In this document: positions 16,038 through 24,669 of the stretch, piece by piece | How the letters are laid out: each line of letters opens with the position of its first letter | Position numbering within the stretch: position 1 is the stretch's first letter | Assembly: GCA_019244185.1 (NCBI GenBank) | Contig: JAFATB010000018.1 | Coordinates: 1-64,000, forward strand | Source: Acidobacteriota bacterium | Lineage (GTDB): Bacteria > Acidobacteriota > Thermoanaerobaculia > Gp7-AA8 | Direction: 5' to 3' | DNA: 64,000 nucleotides | Notes under the pieces: generated by a model | Told to the model about the DNA's origin: nothing | The model's database searches: none | What the model saw: only the letters and a program-made list of their open reading frames with translations | Translations under genes and position numbers: made by a program

Positions 16038-17378
16038 GTGGACAAACTTCTCGAGTCGGTACTTGCCGCAATCCCGCTGCCGATCGCGGGAGTCGACGCC
16101 GCGGGGCTCGTGACCTTCTGGAACGACGCCGCCGAGCGCGTGTACGGCTGGCCTGTCTCCGCGGTCCTCGGCCGGCCGCTGCCGACCATCCCCGAAGAGC
16201 TGCGGCCGGAGTTCGAGCGTCTGCGCGGCGCGGTGTTCCGCGGCGAGCAGTTGCCGCCGGTCGATACGCGGCGGCGGCGCCGCGACGGCTCGGTGTTCGA
16301 GGTCACGATGGGCATCGTCGGCGCGCGCGGCGCCGCGGGCGCGATCGACACCGCGATTGCGATCACGCACGACCTCACGGCGATCCGCGCGGCGGAACGG
16401 CGTTATCGCGCGCTCGTCGACGCCGCCGACGTCGCGGTGATGATCGTCGCGCCGGACGGCACGATCGTCGACTTCAACCGCGGCGCGGCCGCGATCTTCG
16501 CGTGGCAGGGCGCGCCGCCGTCGCGGCTCGCCGACATCGGCGATCTCGACGAGGAGCTCGCCACCGCGAAACGCGAAGGGCGCTACTCCGGCGAACGCTG
16601 GTGCCGCCGCCGCGACGGCGAGCGCTTCTGGGCCGATCTCGTGATCGGTCTCGCGGGCGGCGCGGGGATGCCGTCGGACGCGATCGTGATCGTGCGCGAC
16701 GCCACGCGCCGCAAGGTCACCGAGGAGCAGTTGCGCGAGCGCTTGCTCGAGCACGCGGCCGTCGCCGCGTACGCGCACCTGGCCATCCACCAGCGCGACC
16801 TGCGCATCCTCGGCGAAGCGGCGCTCGCCCACGTGAGCACCGCGCTGGCGGCCGAGCGCACCGAGCTGCTTTGCAAGCCGGTCGGCGCGGCGATGCTCGA
16901 GGTCGTGCAGGTGTTCGGCGCAGGAGCCTCCAACGTTGGCGCGACGATCCCCGCGCGCGGACCGACCGTCGTCGCCGCGGCCGCGGCCGCGCGCGCGCCG
17001 GTCTTTCGCGAGCTCACGGAGAGCGACTACGGGGCGTGGCCGCATCTGCGCGGCGTGGTGCGCTACGGCGCGGCGAGCGCGGTGCAGACGGACGACGAGG
17101 TGCGCGTCGTCGCGGCGTATTCGCGCGAGCATCCGTTCGATCAGGCGTCGATGTATCCGCTGCAGGCGATCAGCGCGATCTACGCGGCGGCGTTCACGCG
17201 GAGCTTCGCGGAGGAGCAGGTCGCCAGCCGCGAGCACGCGTTGAGTCTCACCCTCGATCAGGCGCCGATGATCGTCTCCACGCTCGACCGCGAGCTGAAC
17301 TTCACGTCGCTGCGCGGCTCCGCGCTGTCGCGAGTCGGCCTCGCCGCGAGCGACCGCGTCGGACGCTCGCCTCGTTGA
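16038..17378 (+). CDS. Sensor histidine kinase, N-terminal part (PAS-PAS-GAF-PAS), ended by a frameshift
   Basis: GTG 16038 follows AAGAGGA. Two PAS domains occupy about 1-110 and 115-230 (IPLPIAGVDAAGLVTFWNDA; VAVMIVAPDGTIVDFNRGA), a GAF domain about 240-395, and a third PAS starts about 400 (APMIVSTLDRELNFTS). The frame reads into TGA at 17376-17378 in the middle of this third PAS. Skipping one base near 17370 restores a normal PAS sequence (VGRS then LVELLGSEENAPVQAV) that continues into the 17407-18249 frame. The true gene is probably 16038-18249, about 736 residues. There are no membrane segments, so a cytoplasmic sensor. Confidence 0.8.
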   Translation: MDKLLESVLAAIPLPIAGVDAAGLVTFWNDAAERVYGWPVSAVLGRPLPTIPEELRPEFERLRGAVFRGEQLPPVDTRRRRRDGSVFEVTMGIVGARGAAGAIDTAIAITHDLTAIRAAERRYRALVDAADVAVMIVAPDGTIVDFNRGAAAIFAWQGAPPSRLADIGDLDEELATAKREGRYSGERWCRRRDGERFWADLVIGLAGGAGMPSDAIVIVRDATRRKVTEEQLRERLLEHAAVAAYAHLAIHQRDLRILGEAALAHVSTALAAERTELLCKPVGAAMLEVVQVFGAGASNVGATIPARGPTVVAAAAAARAPVFRELTESDYGAWPHLRGVVRYGAASAVQTDDEVRVVAAYSREHPFDQASMYPLQAISAIYAAAFTRSFAEEQVASREHALSLTLDQAPMIVSTLDRELNFTSLRGSALSRVGLAASDRVGRSPR

Positions 17379-17406
17379 ACTGCTCGGGTCGGAAGAGAAC
17401 GCGCCG

Positions 17407-18249
17407 GTGCAAGCTGTCCGCGCCGCGCTCGAAGGACGTTCGACGAAGTATCACTACACGTTCGAAGACCGCGAGTTCGAGAACGTCACCGAGCCGATGC
17501 GCGATCACGACGGCACGATCGTGGGCGTCATCCATGCCGGCTACGACATCACCGAATTCCGCGCGACGGAGCGCGCGCTGCGGCAGTCGCGCGACGAGCT
17601 CCGCCGCCTCTCCGCGGCGATGAACGAGATCCAGGAGAACGAGCGGCGCCGCATCGCGCGCACGGTGCACGACGAGCTCGGCCAGCATCTCACCGCGCTG
17701 CGATTCGAGGTCGGGCTGCTGCTGCGCGAGCTGCGCGGCGGACGCACCGACAACGCCGAGAACCGCATCGCGTCGATGCTGCAGTTCATCGACGGCACGA
17801 TCACGACCGTGCGCCGCGTCGCCACGGAACTGCGCCCGGCGGTCCTCGACGACTTCGGCTTGCGCGCGGCGCTCGAGCAGGAGGCGCGCGCATTCGAGAA
17901 CCGCACCTCGATCGCGGTCAATCTCGACGTCGAGCCCGAGCACGTCGACCTCGCGCGCGCGGCGGCGCTGTACCGGATCGTGCAAGAGGTCCTGACGAAC
18001 GTCGCGCGGCATTCGGGCGCGACGCAAGTGGACGTGCGGATCGCCATGCGCGGCAACGACATCGAGGCGGACATTCGCGACAACGGCCGCGGCATCGCGC
18101 CCGAGGACATCCGCCGTTCGTCGAGTCTGGGCATCCTCGGCGTGCGCGAACGCGCGTACGCGTTCGGCGGCGAAGTGCTGATCGAGGGAGTTGCGGGAGA
18201 AGGGACGCGCGTGTTCGTCACGCTGCCTCATGAAGATCCTGATCGCTGA
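17407..18249 (+). CDS. Sensor histidine kinase, C-terminal part (PAS end, HisKA_3, HATPase)
   Basis: Continuation of the preceding frame after a one-base shift; as a separate reading frame it would begin at GTG 17407. It holds the end of a PAS domain, then a HisKA_3 dimerisation helix with the phospho-acceptor in ENERRRIARTVHDELGQH (His about 544 of the joined protein). A NarX/LiaS-type ATPase domain follows: YRIVQEVLTNVARHSGAT as N box, DNGRGI as G1, and GILGVRERAYAFGGEV. It overlaps the response regulator gene by 20 bases, the standard arrangement for this kinase class with its partner. Confidence 0.85.
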   Translation: MQAVRAALEGRSTKYHYTFEDREFENVTEPMRDHDGTIVGVIHAGYDITEFRATERALRQSRDELRRLSAAMNEIQENERRRIARTVHDELGQHLTALRFEVGLLLRELRGGRTDNAENRIASMLQFIDGTITTVRRVATELRPAVLDDFGLRAALEQEARAFENRTSIAVNLDVEPEHVDLARAAALYRIVQEVLTNVARHSGATQVDVRIAMRGNDIEADIRDNGRGIAPEDIRRSSSLGILGVRERAYAFGGEVLIEGVAGEGTRVFVTLPHEDPDR

Positions 18250-18856
18250 CGATCACAGCGTGGTGCGCCGCGGCCTCCAGCAGGTCATCTCCGAACGCCC
18301 CGACTGGAGCGTGGTGGCCGAGAGCTCGTCCGCCGAGGACGTGCTACCCGCGCTGCGGCGCACGCCGGTCGATCTGGTGATGCTCGACGTCTCGCTCGGC
18401 GAGCGCAGCGGCATCGACGTGCTCGGCCACATCCGCGCCGAGTTCCCGAACGTGCCGGTGCTCATCTTCAGCATGCACAACGAGGAGCAGTACGCGATCC
18501 GTTGTCTGCGCGCGGGCGCGGCGGGCTACGTGCCGAAGGACAGTTCGCCGGAGACGATCCTCGAGGCGATCGAGCGCGCGGCGACGGGACGCACGTACGT
18601 CACGCCCGCGGTCGCGGAGCAACTCGCCGCGGGGCTCACGCCCGGTGTCACCGTCGCGCCGCACGAGATGCTGTCGGACCGCGAGTTCGAGGTCTTCCGC
18701 CTCATCGCCACCGGCCGCAGCCTCACCGACATCGCCGAGTCGCTGAGCCTCAGCATCAAGACCGTCAGCACGTACCGCACGCGCATCCTGCAGAAGACCG
18801 GCTTCCGCTCGAACGCCGAGATCATCGCCTACGGCATCCGCACGGGACTCGTGTAG
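18230..18856 (+). CDS. NarL/FixJ-type response regulator
   Basis: 208 residues. The receiver domain (1-120) has the acidic pair in IADDHSVV, phosphorylation site Asp53 in VMLDVSLG, and Lys103 in GYVPKDS. A linker is followed by a LuxR-type HTH (about 145-205) with LSDREFEVFRLIATGRSLTD and LSIKTVSTYRTRILQKTG. It is a DNA-binding output partner of the overlapping HisKA_3 kinase. ATG 18230 is preferred because earlier starts would only add kinase-overlap residues. Targets are not visible; the large hybrid kinase next door is a candidate. Confidence 0.92.
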   Translation: MKILIADDHSVVRRGLQQVISERPDWSVVAESSSAEDVLPALRRTPVDLVMLDVSLGERSGIDVLGHIRAEFPNVPVLIFSMHNEEQYAIRCLRAGAAGYVPKDSSPETILEAIERAATGRTYVTPAVAEQLAAGLTPGVTVAPHEMLSDREFEVFRLIATGRSLTDIAESLSLSIKTVSTYRTRILQKTGFRSNAEIIAYGIRTGLV

Positions 18857-19049
18857 GAGAAAGACGTACGGATCTCCGTGCTTCCGTCCGATAGAAGCGC
18901 TTGCCTTCCGTCCGTACCGTGACGAACGGTCCAAACCGTTGTCGACAAAATCTCGTTCGCTGAGCTCCGCTCGCGGGCAGGCTGCGTTTGCGGATGCGCA
19001 CGTGGCCGGCTCGCGCGCGGACGTCACTGTTCCCGGAGGGGTTCCACCA

Positions 19050-22000
19050 TTGAAGCCGCTGCGCATGCTGTTGTTTGAAAACGACTCCGTCGCCCAGCGG
19101 GCGCACGAGGAGATGCGACGCGCGGGCATCGAGTTCATGGAGCGCGACTGCCGCGACCACGAGGTCGATACGTTGCGAAGCACGGCGGAGCGTTACCGCC
19201 GCACGCTCGAGAATGCGCCGATCGGCATCGCCGAGGTGGCCGCGGACGGGCGCATCGCGATGGCGAACGCGCAGTTCCGCGCGCTCCTCGGGCGGAGCGC
19301 CGACGAGATCGTCGGGCATCACTTCACGGAGTTCCTCGCGCCCGCCGACGTCGCGACGGCCCTGGAAGCGTTCCAAGCCGCGGTCGATGGCTGGACTCCG
19401 CTGCCCTACCAGCGCCAGTACATCCGTCCCGACGGCACGGTGTCGCGCGGCGAAGTGGCGCTCTCGCCGGCGATGAACGTGGAAGGGAACGACGGCACGG
19501 TCATCGTGCTCGTCAAGGACGTCACGGAGCGCTTCGCGTTCGAAGAGGAACTGCGCATCCGCAAGCAGCAGCTCGACGACGCGCAGCAGACGGCCAACAT
19601 CGGCAGCTGGCAGCGCGACTTCGTCACCGGCCGCATCACCTGGTCCGACAACCTGATGCGGATGTACGGCTTCACGTCCGGCGATCAACTCGAGCCCGAG
19701 ATGCTGTACGAGATGGTGCATCCCGACGATCGCGAGCGCGTGCGCGTGACGATCGAGGATGCGTTCGGGTCGCGCTCGCCGTTTTCGGTGCAGTTCCGCG
19801 TCACGCTCGCCGACGGCGCGCTGCATACGCTGCAGGCCGTGGGACGGATGACCGTCGATCCGGAAGGACGGCCGCAGCGCATTTCCGGCATTCTGCAGGA
19901 CATCACCGCGCGCGTCGCCGGCGAGGAAGAGCTGCGCCGCGTGGCCGTGCAGCAGGCCGCGGTGGCGAACCTCAGCCAGATCGCGCTCATCGGCGCCTCG
20001 CTCGAGAGCCTCTTCAAGGAGGTCTCCGGCCTCGTCTGCAGCGTGCTCAATCTCGATCTCTGCGAGGTGTTGCAGAAGGACGGCGACGGCTTCGTGATCG
20101 TCGACGGCTGCGGCTGGCACGAGGGGACCATCGGACGGCGGAAGGTGCGCGGCGCCCGCGGCTCGCAGGCGTCGTTCACGCTCGAGCACGGGCAGCCGGT
20201 GGTCGTGGCGGACATCGCGCACGAGACGCGCTTTCAGCCGTCGGACGTGCTGCTCGAACATAGCGTCGTCAGCGGCGTCACGGTCCCGATCGCGACGGCC
20301 GACGGCGTGCCGTGGGGCGTCCTCGGCGCGCACGCGACCACGCGCCGCTTCTTCACGACGACGGACGTCGACTTTCTCCGTTCCGTCGCCGGCGTGCTCG
20401 GCCAGGCCATCGAACGAGCGCGCGTCGACGCGGAAGTGCGCGCGCGTGCCGCGCAGCAGAGCGCCATCGCGGAGCTCGGGCGCATGACGCTCAGCCGCCT
20501 CGACGACGAAACGCTCGACCGCGCGTGCAACCTGCTCGCGCGCGGCCTCGGCATCGACTACTGCGTCTACGCGGAGCTCGACGAGGAACAGCGCGTGGTG
20601 CGCGCCACCGCGGGACGCTGGAGCGGCCGGCCGCCGGTCGTGCGCGAAGTCGCGCCAGACACGCAGGCGGGCCTCTGCATCCTCACCGGCAAGCCGGTGC
20701 TCGTCGACGACTACGCGACGGAGACGCGGTTCCGCGCGGTGCGCGAGGCGATCGAGCTCGGCCTCGTCAGCGCCGCGACGATTCCGGTTGCCAGCGCGAC
20801 GCGTACGCACGGCGTGCTCGCCGCGCAGTCGCGCACGCGCCGCCGCTTCACGGACGCCGATCTCGACTACCTCGCCTCCGCCGCGAACCTGCTGGCCGAG
20901 GCGATGGAACGCGAGGCCGCGCGCCGCGCGCTCGTCGATTCCGAGGAGCGCTTCCGCAGCGTCGTCGAAGGCGCGACGGAGATCATCTTCACCGTCGGCG
21001 TCGACGGCACGATCGTGTCGCTGAATCCCGCGTTCGAAGCGATCACCGGTGCGCCCGTCGCGCAGTGGGTCGGACGTCACTTCATGGAGCTGATCGAGCC
21101 GGCCGACCGCCGGCGGACGCTCGGCATCTGCGAGACGATGCTCGAGACTCTCGCACCGGCGCAGCTCGAGGTGACGCTCGCCCTGGAGAACGGACGCCAC
21201 GTTCTGCTCGACGTGTCGACGTTCCCGCGCGTGAAGAACGGCGCGATGGTGGAGCTGTACGGCTTCGCGCGCGACATCACGGAGGCGCGCCGCGCCGAAG
21301 CGGAACGGCAGGAGCTGACGCGCAGCCTGCAGATGCTGCTGCAGTCGACGGTGGAAGGCATCTACACGATCGATCCGCAGGGCGTCTGCACGATGGTCAA
21401 CGCGGCGGCGGTGCGCATGTTCGGGCGCAGCGCCAGGGAGCTCGTCGGCCGCAACGTGCACGAGCTCGTGCACGCGAGGTACGCGGACGGCACACCGCAT
21501 CCCGAGAGCGACTGCCCGATCTTCCACATCGTGAAGGGTGGCGAGGCTACGATCGCGAGCGACGTCTTCTGGCGCGCGGACGGCACGGCCATGCCGGTCG
21601 ATTACTCCGCCGCGCCGATTCTCGATGAAGGCGTCGTCGTCGGCGCGGTCGTCGCGTTCACCGACGCCACCGAGCGGCGCAAGCTCGAGCTCAAGCTCGA
21701 ACAGGCCGATCGTCTCTCGAGCCTCGGCCGTCTCGCCGCGACGATCGCGCATGAGTTCAACAACGTGCTGATGGGCATCTCGCCGTTCGTCGAGGTGATC
21801 CGCCGCCGCCCCGAGCGCGCGGAGTTCGCGCTCGATCAGGTCGGACGCGCGGTCAAGCGCGGCAAGCGCATCACCGAGGACATCCTGCGCTTCACGCAAC
21901 CCGCGGCGCCGGCGCGCAGCGTCTTCGCCGTCGAGCCGTGGCTGCAGACCGTGCTCGCGGAAGCGCGCACACTGCTGCCGCCGGAATGCACGCTCGTGCT

Positions 22001-22820
22001 CGAGCCGCCGGACGCATCGCTGCAGGCGGACGCCGACTCGAATCAACTGCACCAGATCTTCACGAACCTGCTGCTCAACGCGCGCGACGCGATGCCGGGC
22101 GGCGGACAGATCACGCTCTCCGCGCGGCGCGAGCCGGCCGGCGCGCGCTTTCCCTTCGGCGTGGTCGCACAGCCCGAGCGCTTCGTGCACTTCGCGCTCG
22201 CCGACACCGGCAGCGGCATGCCGCCGGAAACGCTGCGGCACATCTTCGAGCCGCTCTTCACGACGAAGCCGAGCGGCACGGGCCTCGGCCTCACGGTCAC
22301 GCATCAGGTGGTGCATCGCCATGGCGGCGAGATCTTCGTGGAAAGCGAGCCGTCGCGCGGCACGACGTTCCACATCTTCATTCCGCTCGCGGAGGCGACG
22401 GCTGAAGCGGAGATGCCGGCCGCTCCGGAGCCCGCGCGCGAACGGCGGCGCAACGTGCACGTGCTGCTCGTCGAGGACGACATCACGGTCGGCTCGGGAC
22501 TGGTGTCGCTGCTCACGCTCGAAGGTCTCGAGGTCGATCTCGTCGGCACCGGCCACAGCGCCATCGACTATCTGTCGAAGAAACGTCCCGACGTCGTGGT
22601 GCTCGACGTCGGACTGCCCGATCTCGACGGCACGAAGGTCTACGAGATCATCGCCTCGATGCACCCGACGCTGCCGGTGGTGTTCTCGACGGGACATGCC
22701 GACCGCGCGCGCATCGACGACCTCGCGGAGCTCGACCGCAGCCACGTCTCCTACCTGCTCAAGCCGTACGACGCGGTGGCGCTGCTCGACACGATTGCGA
22801 GCGTCATGAATTTTTCCTGA
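19050..22820 (+). CDS. Hybrid sensor histidine kinase with PAS, GAF and C-terminal receiver domains
   Basis: 1256 residues from TTG 19050, chosen because GGAGGGG lies 8 bases upstream; an in-frame TTG at 18939 lacks one. Order: a remnant resembling the first third of a receiver (LRMLLFENDSVAQRAHEEM, 1-40), PAS (49-165), PAS (182-290), GAF (300-464), GAF (470-627), PAS (629-747), PAS (754-880), HisKA with His901 in ATIAHEFNNVL, ATPase (970-1117; NLLLNARDAMP, DTGSGMP, GTGLGLTVTHQVV), receiver (1136-1254) with Asp1186 in VVLDVGLPDLDG. No membrane segments are seen. The terminal receiver suggests phosphorelay or self-control. The following fibre-export operon is a possible target (inference). Confidence 0.9.
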   Translation: MKPLRMLLFENDSVAQRAHEEMRRAGIEFMERDCRDHEVDTLRSTAERYRRTLENAPIGIAEVAADGRIAMANAQFRALLGRSADEIVGHHFTEFLAPADVATALEAFQAAVDGWTPLPYQRQYIRPDGTVSRGEVALSPAMNVEGNDGTVIVLVKDVTERFAFEEELRIRKQQLDDAQQTANIGSWQRDFVTGRITWSDNLMRMYGFTSGDQLEPEMLYEMVHPDDRERVRVTIEDAFGSRSPFSVQFRVTLADGALHTLQAVGRMTVDPEGRPQRISGILQDITARVAGEEELRRVAVQQAAVANLSQIALIGASLESLFKEVSGLVCSVLNLDLCEVLQKDGDGFVIVDGCGWHEGTIGRRKVRGARGSQASFTLEHGQPVVVADIAHETRFQPSDVLLEHSVVSGVTVPIATADGVPWGVLGAHATTRRFFTTTDVDFLRSVAGVLGQAIERARVDAEVRARAAQQSAIAELGRMTLSRLDDETLDRACNLLARGLGIDYCVYAELDEEQRVVRATAGRWSGRPPVVREVAPDTQAGLCILTGKPVLVDDYATETRFRAVREAIELGLVSAATIPVASATRTHGVLAAQSRTRRRFTDADLDYLASAANLLAEAMEREAARRALVDSEERFRSVVEGATEIIFTVGVDGTIVSLNPAFEAITGAPVAQWVGRHFMELIEPADRRRTLGICETMLETLAPAQLEVTLALENGRHVLLDVSTFPRVKNGAMVELYGFARDITEARRAEAERQELTRSLQMLLQSTVEGIYTIDPQGVCTMVNAAAVRMFGRSARELVGRNVHELVHARYADGTPHPESDCPIFHIVKGGEATIASDVFWRADGTAMPVDYSAAPILDEGVVVGAVVAFTDATERRKLELKLEQADRLSSLGRLAATIAHEFNNVLMGISPFVEVIRRRPERAEFALDQVGRAVKRGKRITEDILRFTQPAAPARSVFAVEPWLQTVLAEARTLLPPECTLVLEPPDASLQADADSNQLHQIFTNLLLNARDAMPGGGQITLSARREPAGARFPFGVVAQPERFVHFALADTGSGMPPETLRHIFEPLFTTKPSGTGLGLTVTHQVVHRHGGEIFVESEPSRGTTFHIFIPLAEATAEAEMPAAPEPARERRRNVHVLLVEDDITVGSGLVSLLTLEGLEVDLVGTGHSAIDYLSKKRPDVVVLDVGLPDLDGTKVYEIIASMHPTLPVVFSTGHADRARIDDLAELDRSHVSYLLKPYDAVALLDTIASVMNFS

Positions 22821-22901
22821 GCCCCTGTATTTTTTCCGCGCTCCCGCGGACTGAAACGACGAACGAAGCAAAAAACGAAAGAGAAAAAGGGAGATAGGAA
22901 A

Positions 22902-23423
22902 ATGAAGAAACTGTTCGTTGTTTTCGCCGCCGCCGCCACGCTGACGATCGCCACGACCGCGTCCGCCGACACCAGCAGCGGCACGCTCACGGTCACCGGC
23001 ACCGTGGAGAGCTCGATCAGCCTCACCGTGGAATCCGCGGGCGGCACGACCAGCGGCACCGGCACGGCGTCGGCTACGTCCGCGCTCGGCAGCATCAGCA
23101 AGTACAGCTCGGCGCCGACCGGCTTCTCGCTCGCGCGCGGCGCGTCGAACTGGACGCTCAGCTCGACGGTCGGCGTGAAGGTCAACAAGGCCAACCTCAC
23201 CAGCACCGACTACACGCTCGAAGCGCAGCTCGGCTCCGCGCCGGCCTCGGGTATCACCTGGAAGCTCAACGGCTCGACGCTCAGCGACTCCGCCGCCACG
23301 ACGCTCACGTCGACCGGCACGTACGGCTCGACCGGCTCCTACAGCTGGGACATCGTGGTCGCCGACTCGGCCGCCGCGGCCGCGATCGACAACTCCATCA
23401 GCTTCACTGCCACCTCGAACTAA
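22902..23423 (+). CDS. Small secreted Ser/Thr/Gly-rich protein, putative fibre subunit
   Basis: 173 residues with a strong GGGAG ribosome site and a clear signal peptide (MKKLFVVFAAAATLTIATTASA). The mature protein has no cysteine. It is dominated by alternating Ser/Thr/Gly/Ala beta-type sequence and ends in a strand-like SISFTATSN. This composition resembles fimbrial or spore-coat-U-like subunits, but I see no diagnostic motif, so the subunit role rests on context: first gene before a chaperone-like and an outer-membrane barrel gene. With the strongest ribosome site of the four genes it is likely the major product. Confidence 0.7.
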   Translation: MKKLFVVFAAAATLTIATTASADTSSGTLTVTGTVESSISLTVESAGGTTSGTGTASATSALGSISKYSSAPTGFSLARGASNWTLSSTVGVKVNKANLTSTDYTLEAQLGSAPASGITWKLNGSTLSDSAATTLTSTGTYGSTGSYSWDIVVADSAAAAAIDNSISFTATSN

Positions 23424-23459
23424 GTCGCAATGAAGCGCGCCTGAGTTCCGAGGCCCGCC

Positions 23460-23900
23460 ATGCGGTACGTCCTCACCATCGCGATGCTTGCGACCCTCAT
23501 GCAGCCGCTCTATGCCGGAGGTCGCCGCCGTGCGGCGGCGACCTCGCCCTCCGTGCGCGAGGAAGTGTCGATCACGTTCATCGGCGTGACGGGCGGCGGG
23601 CGCGAGGCGCTGATGGACGCGGGACGGATCGCGCAGTTCCGCACCCGCCGCGTGTTCGGCATCCGGCTCGATGCGCCGGGGAAGACCGGCACCGCGACGC
23701 TTCGCGCGTACCTCGAGTCGTTCGATGGACGCGCGACGGTGCGCGTCGACGGCAAGACGCTCGGCCTCGCACCGATCGTCATCGACGCGCAGGCGCCGCT
23801 CGGCGGCGTGACGATGCATACGCTCGAAATTGAAATTCCGCCCACCGTTCCCGAAGGCGCGTTCGCCAGCGCGGTGCGGTGGGAAGTCACCACCAACTGA
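23460..23900 (+). CDS. Small secreted protein, putative minor fibre subunit
   Basis: 146 residues. The signal peptide is MRYVLTIAMLATLMQPLYAG, followed by a basic GRRRAAA stretch. The mature part is a predicted beta-sandwich (ITFIGVTGG, FGIRLDAPGKTGTATLRAYL, LEIEIPPTVPEG, VRWEVTTN) without cysteines. It lies 36 bases after the first subunit and 10 bases before the chaperone-like gene. Family not recognised. A tip, adaptor or periplasmic accessory role fits the position only. Confidence 0.7.
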   Translation: MRYVLTIAMLATLMQPLYAGGRRRAAATSPSVREEVSITFIGVTGGGREALMDAGRIAQFRTRRVFGIRLDAPGKTGTATLRAYLESFDGRATVRVDGKTLGLAPIVIDAQAPLGGVTMHTLEIEIPPTVPEGAFASAVRWEVTTN

Positions 23901-23910
23901 GCCACCGACC

Positions 23911-24669
23911 ATGAAACGAATGATTCTCTTCTCGACGCTGGTTTTCGCGCGCCACCTCTTCGCAGGCGACGGCGCGGTCTCGCTCTCGCCCGCGGTGATC
24001 ATCCTGCGCGGCGAAACGGGACAGAGCACGACGCAGACGCTGCTCCTGCGCAACGGCACCTCGCGCGCGCTCTCGTTCGAAGTCTCCGCGGAAGACGTCG
24101 TCGTCCGCGACGGCAAACGCGCCTTCGTCCCCGCCGGCTCGATCGCCGCGAGCGTGGCCGCTACCGCGGTGTTCTCCGAGAAGCGCTTCACCGTTGCGCC
24201 GGGCGAGGCGGCGCCGGTGACGATCACCGTCACCATTCCGCCGAACGCCGCCACCCGCGCCGTCGTGGCGCGCTTCCGCGGTCTCGACGTCATCCACAAC
24301 GGCGCCGTCGGCGCGACCGCCTCGCTCGGCGCGCTGCTGACGTTCGCGCTTTCCGACGACGTGGCCATGACGCCGCGGCCGCTCGTCGTGCAGCCGCAGA
24401 CCGCGACGTCGAGCCTCACCGTCGCGCAGACCTGCACGAACTCCGGACGCGAGCCGCTCGTCGCCAAAGGCATCGTGGCCGTCATCGGCGCCGACGGACG
24501 TCTCGCCGGCAAAGCCTCGCTCATGCCGCATCGCCTGCTGCCCGGCGAGGAAGCGCAGTTCAACACCGAGTACGCCGCCGAGCTCGCGCCCGGCCGCTAC
24601 CGCGTGCTCGTCACGTACGACTACGAAGGCCACGCGTTGACGCAGTCGGCGGACGTGGAGGTTCGATGA
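23911..24669 (+). CDS. Periplasmic Ig-fold chaperone-like protein
   Basis: 252 residues; ATG 23911 gives a signal peptide ending LFAGDG. The first half reads like the N-terminal Ig domain of pilus chaperones or related intracellular-adhesion proteins: VSLSPAVIILRGETGQSTTQTLLLRNGTSRALSF in outline, then a proline-flanked strand FTVAPGEAAPVTITVTIP. The second half (about 150-252) is another beta domain with LLPGEEAQFNTEYAAELAPG. It lacks the classic PapD arginine/lysine pair pattern that I could confirm, so 'chaperone' is an inference from fold type and position. Its stop overlaps the next start as ATGA. Confidence 0.65.
   Translation: MKRMILFSTLVFARHLFAGDGAVSLSPAVIILRGETGQSTTQTLLLRNGTSRALSFEVSAEDVVVRDGKRAFVPAGSIAASVAATAVFSEKRFTVAPGEAAPVTITVTIPPNAATRAVVARFRGLDVIHNGAVGATASLGALLTFALSDDVAMTPRPLVVQPQTATSSLTVAQTCTNSGREPLVAKGIVAVIGADGRLAGKASLMPHRLLPGEEAQFNTEYAAELAPGRYRVLVTYDYEGHALTQSADVEVR

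Noticed and set aside
17361..17378. Programmed ribosomal frameshift in the kinase gene
   Set aside because: No slippery heptamer, internal Shine-Dalgarno at the right place or obvious stimulatory hairpin; a sequencing error or recent mutation is simpler.
18822..24566. 1914-codon open frame on the minus strand
   Set aside because: It lies opposite the response regulator, hybrid kinase and fibre genes, which have clear motifs and ribosome sites; the product is Arg/His-rich and has no recognisable domain.
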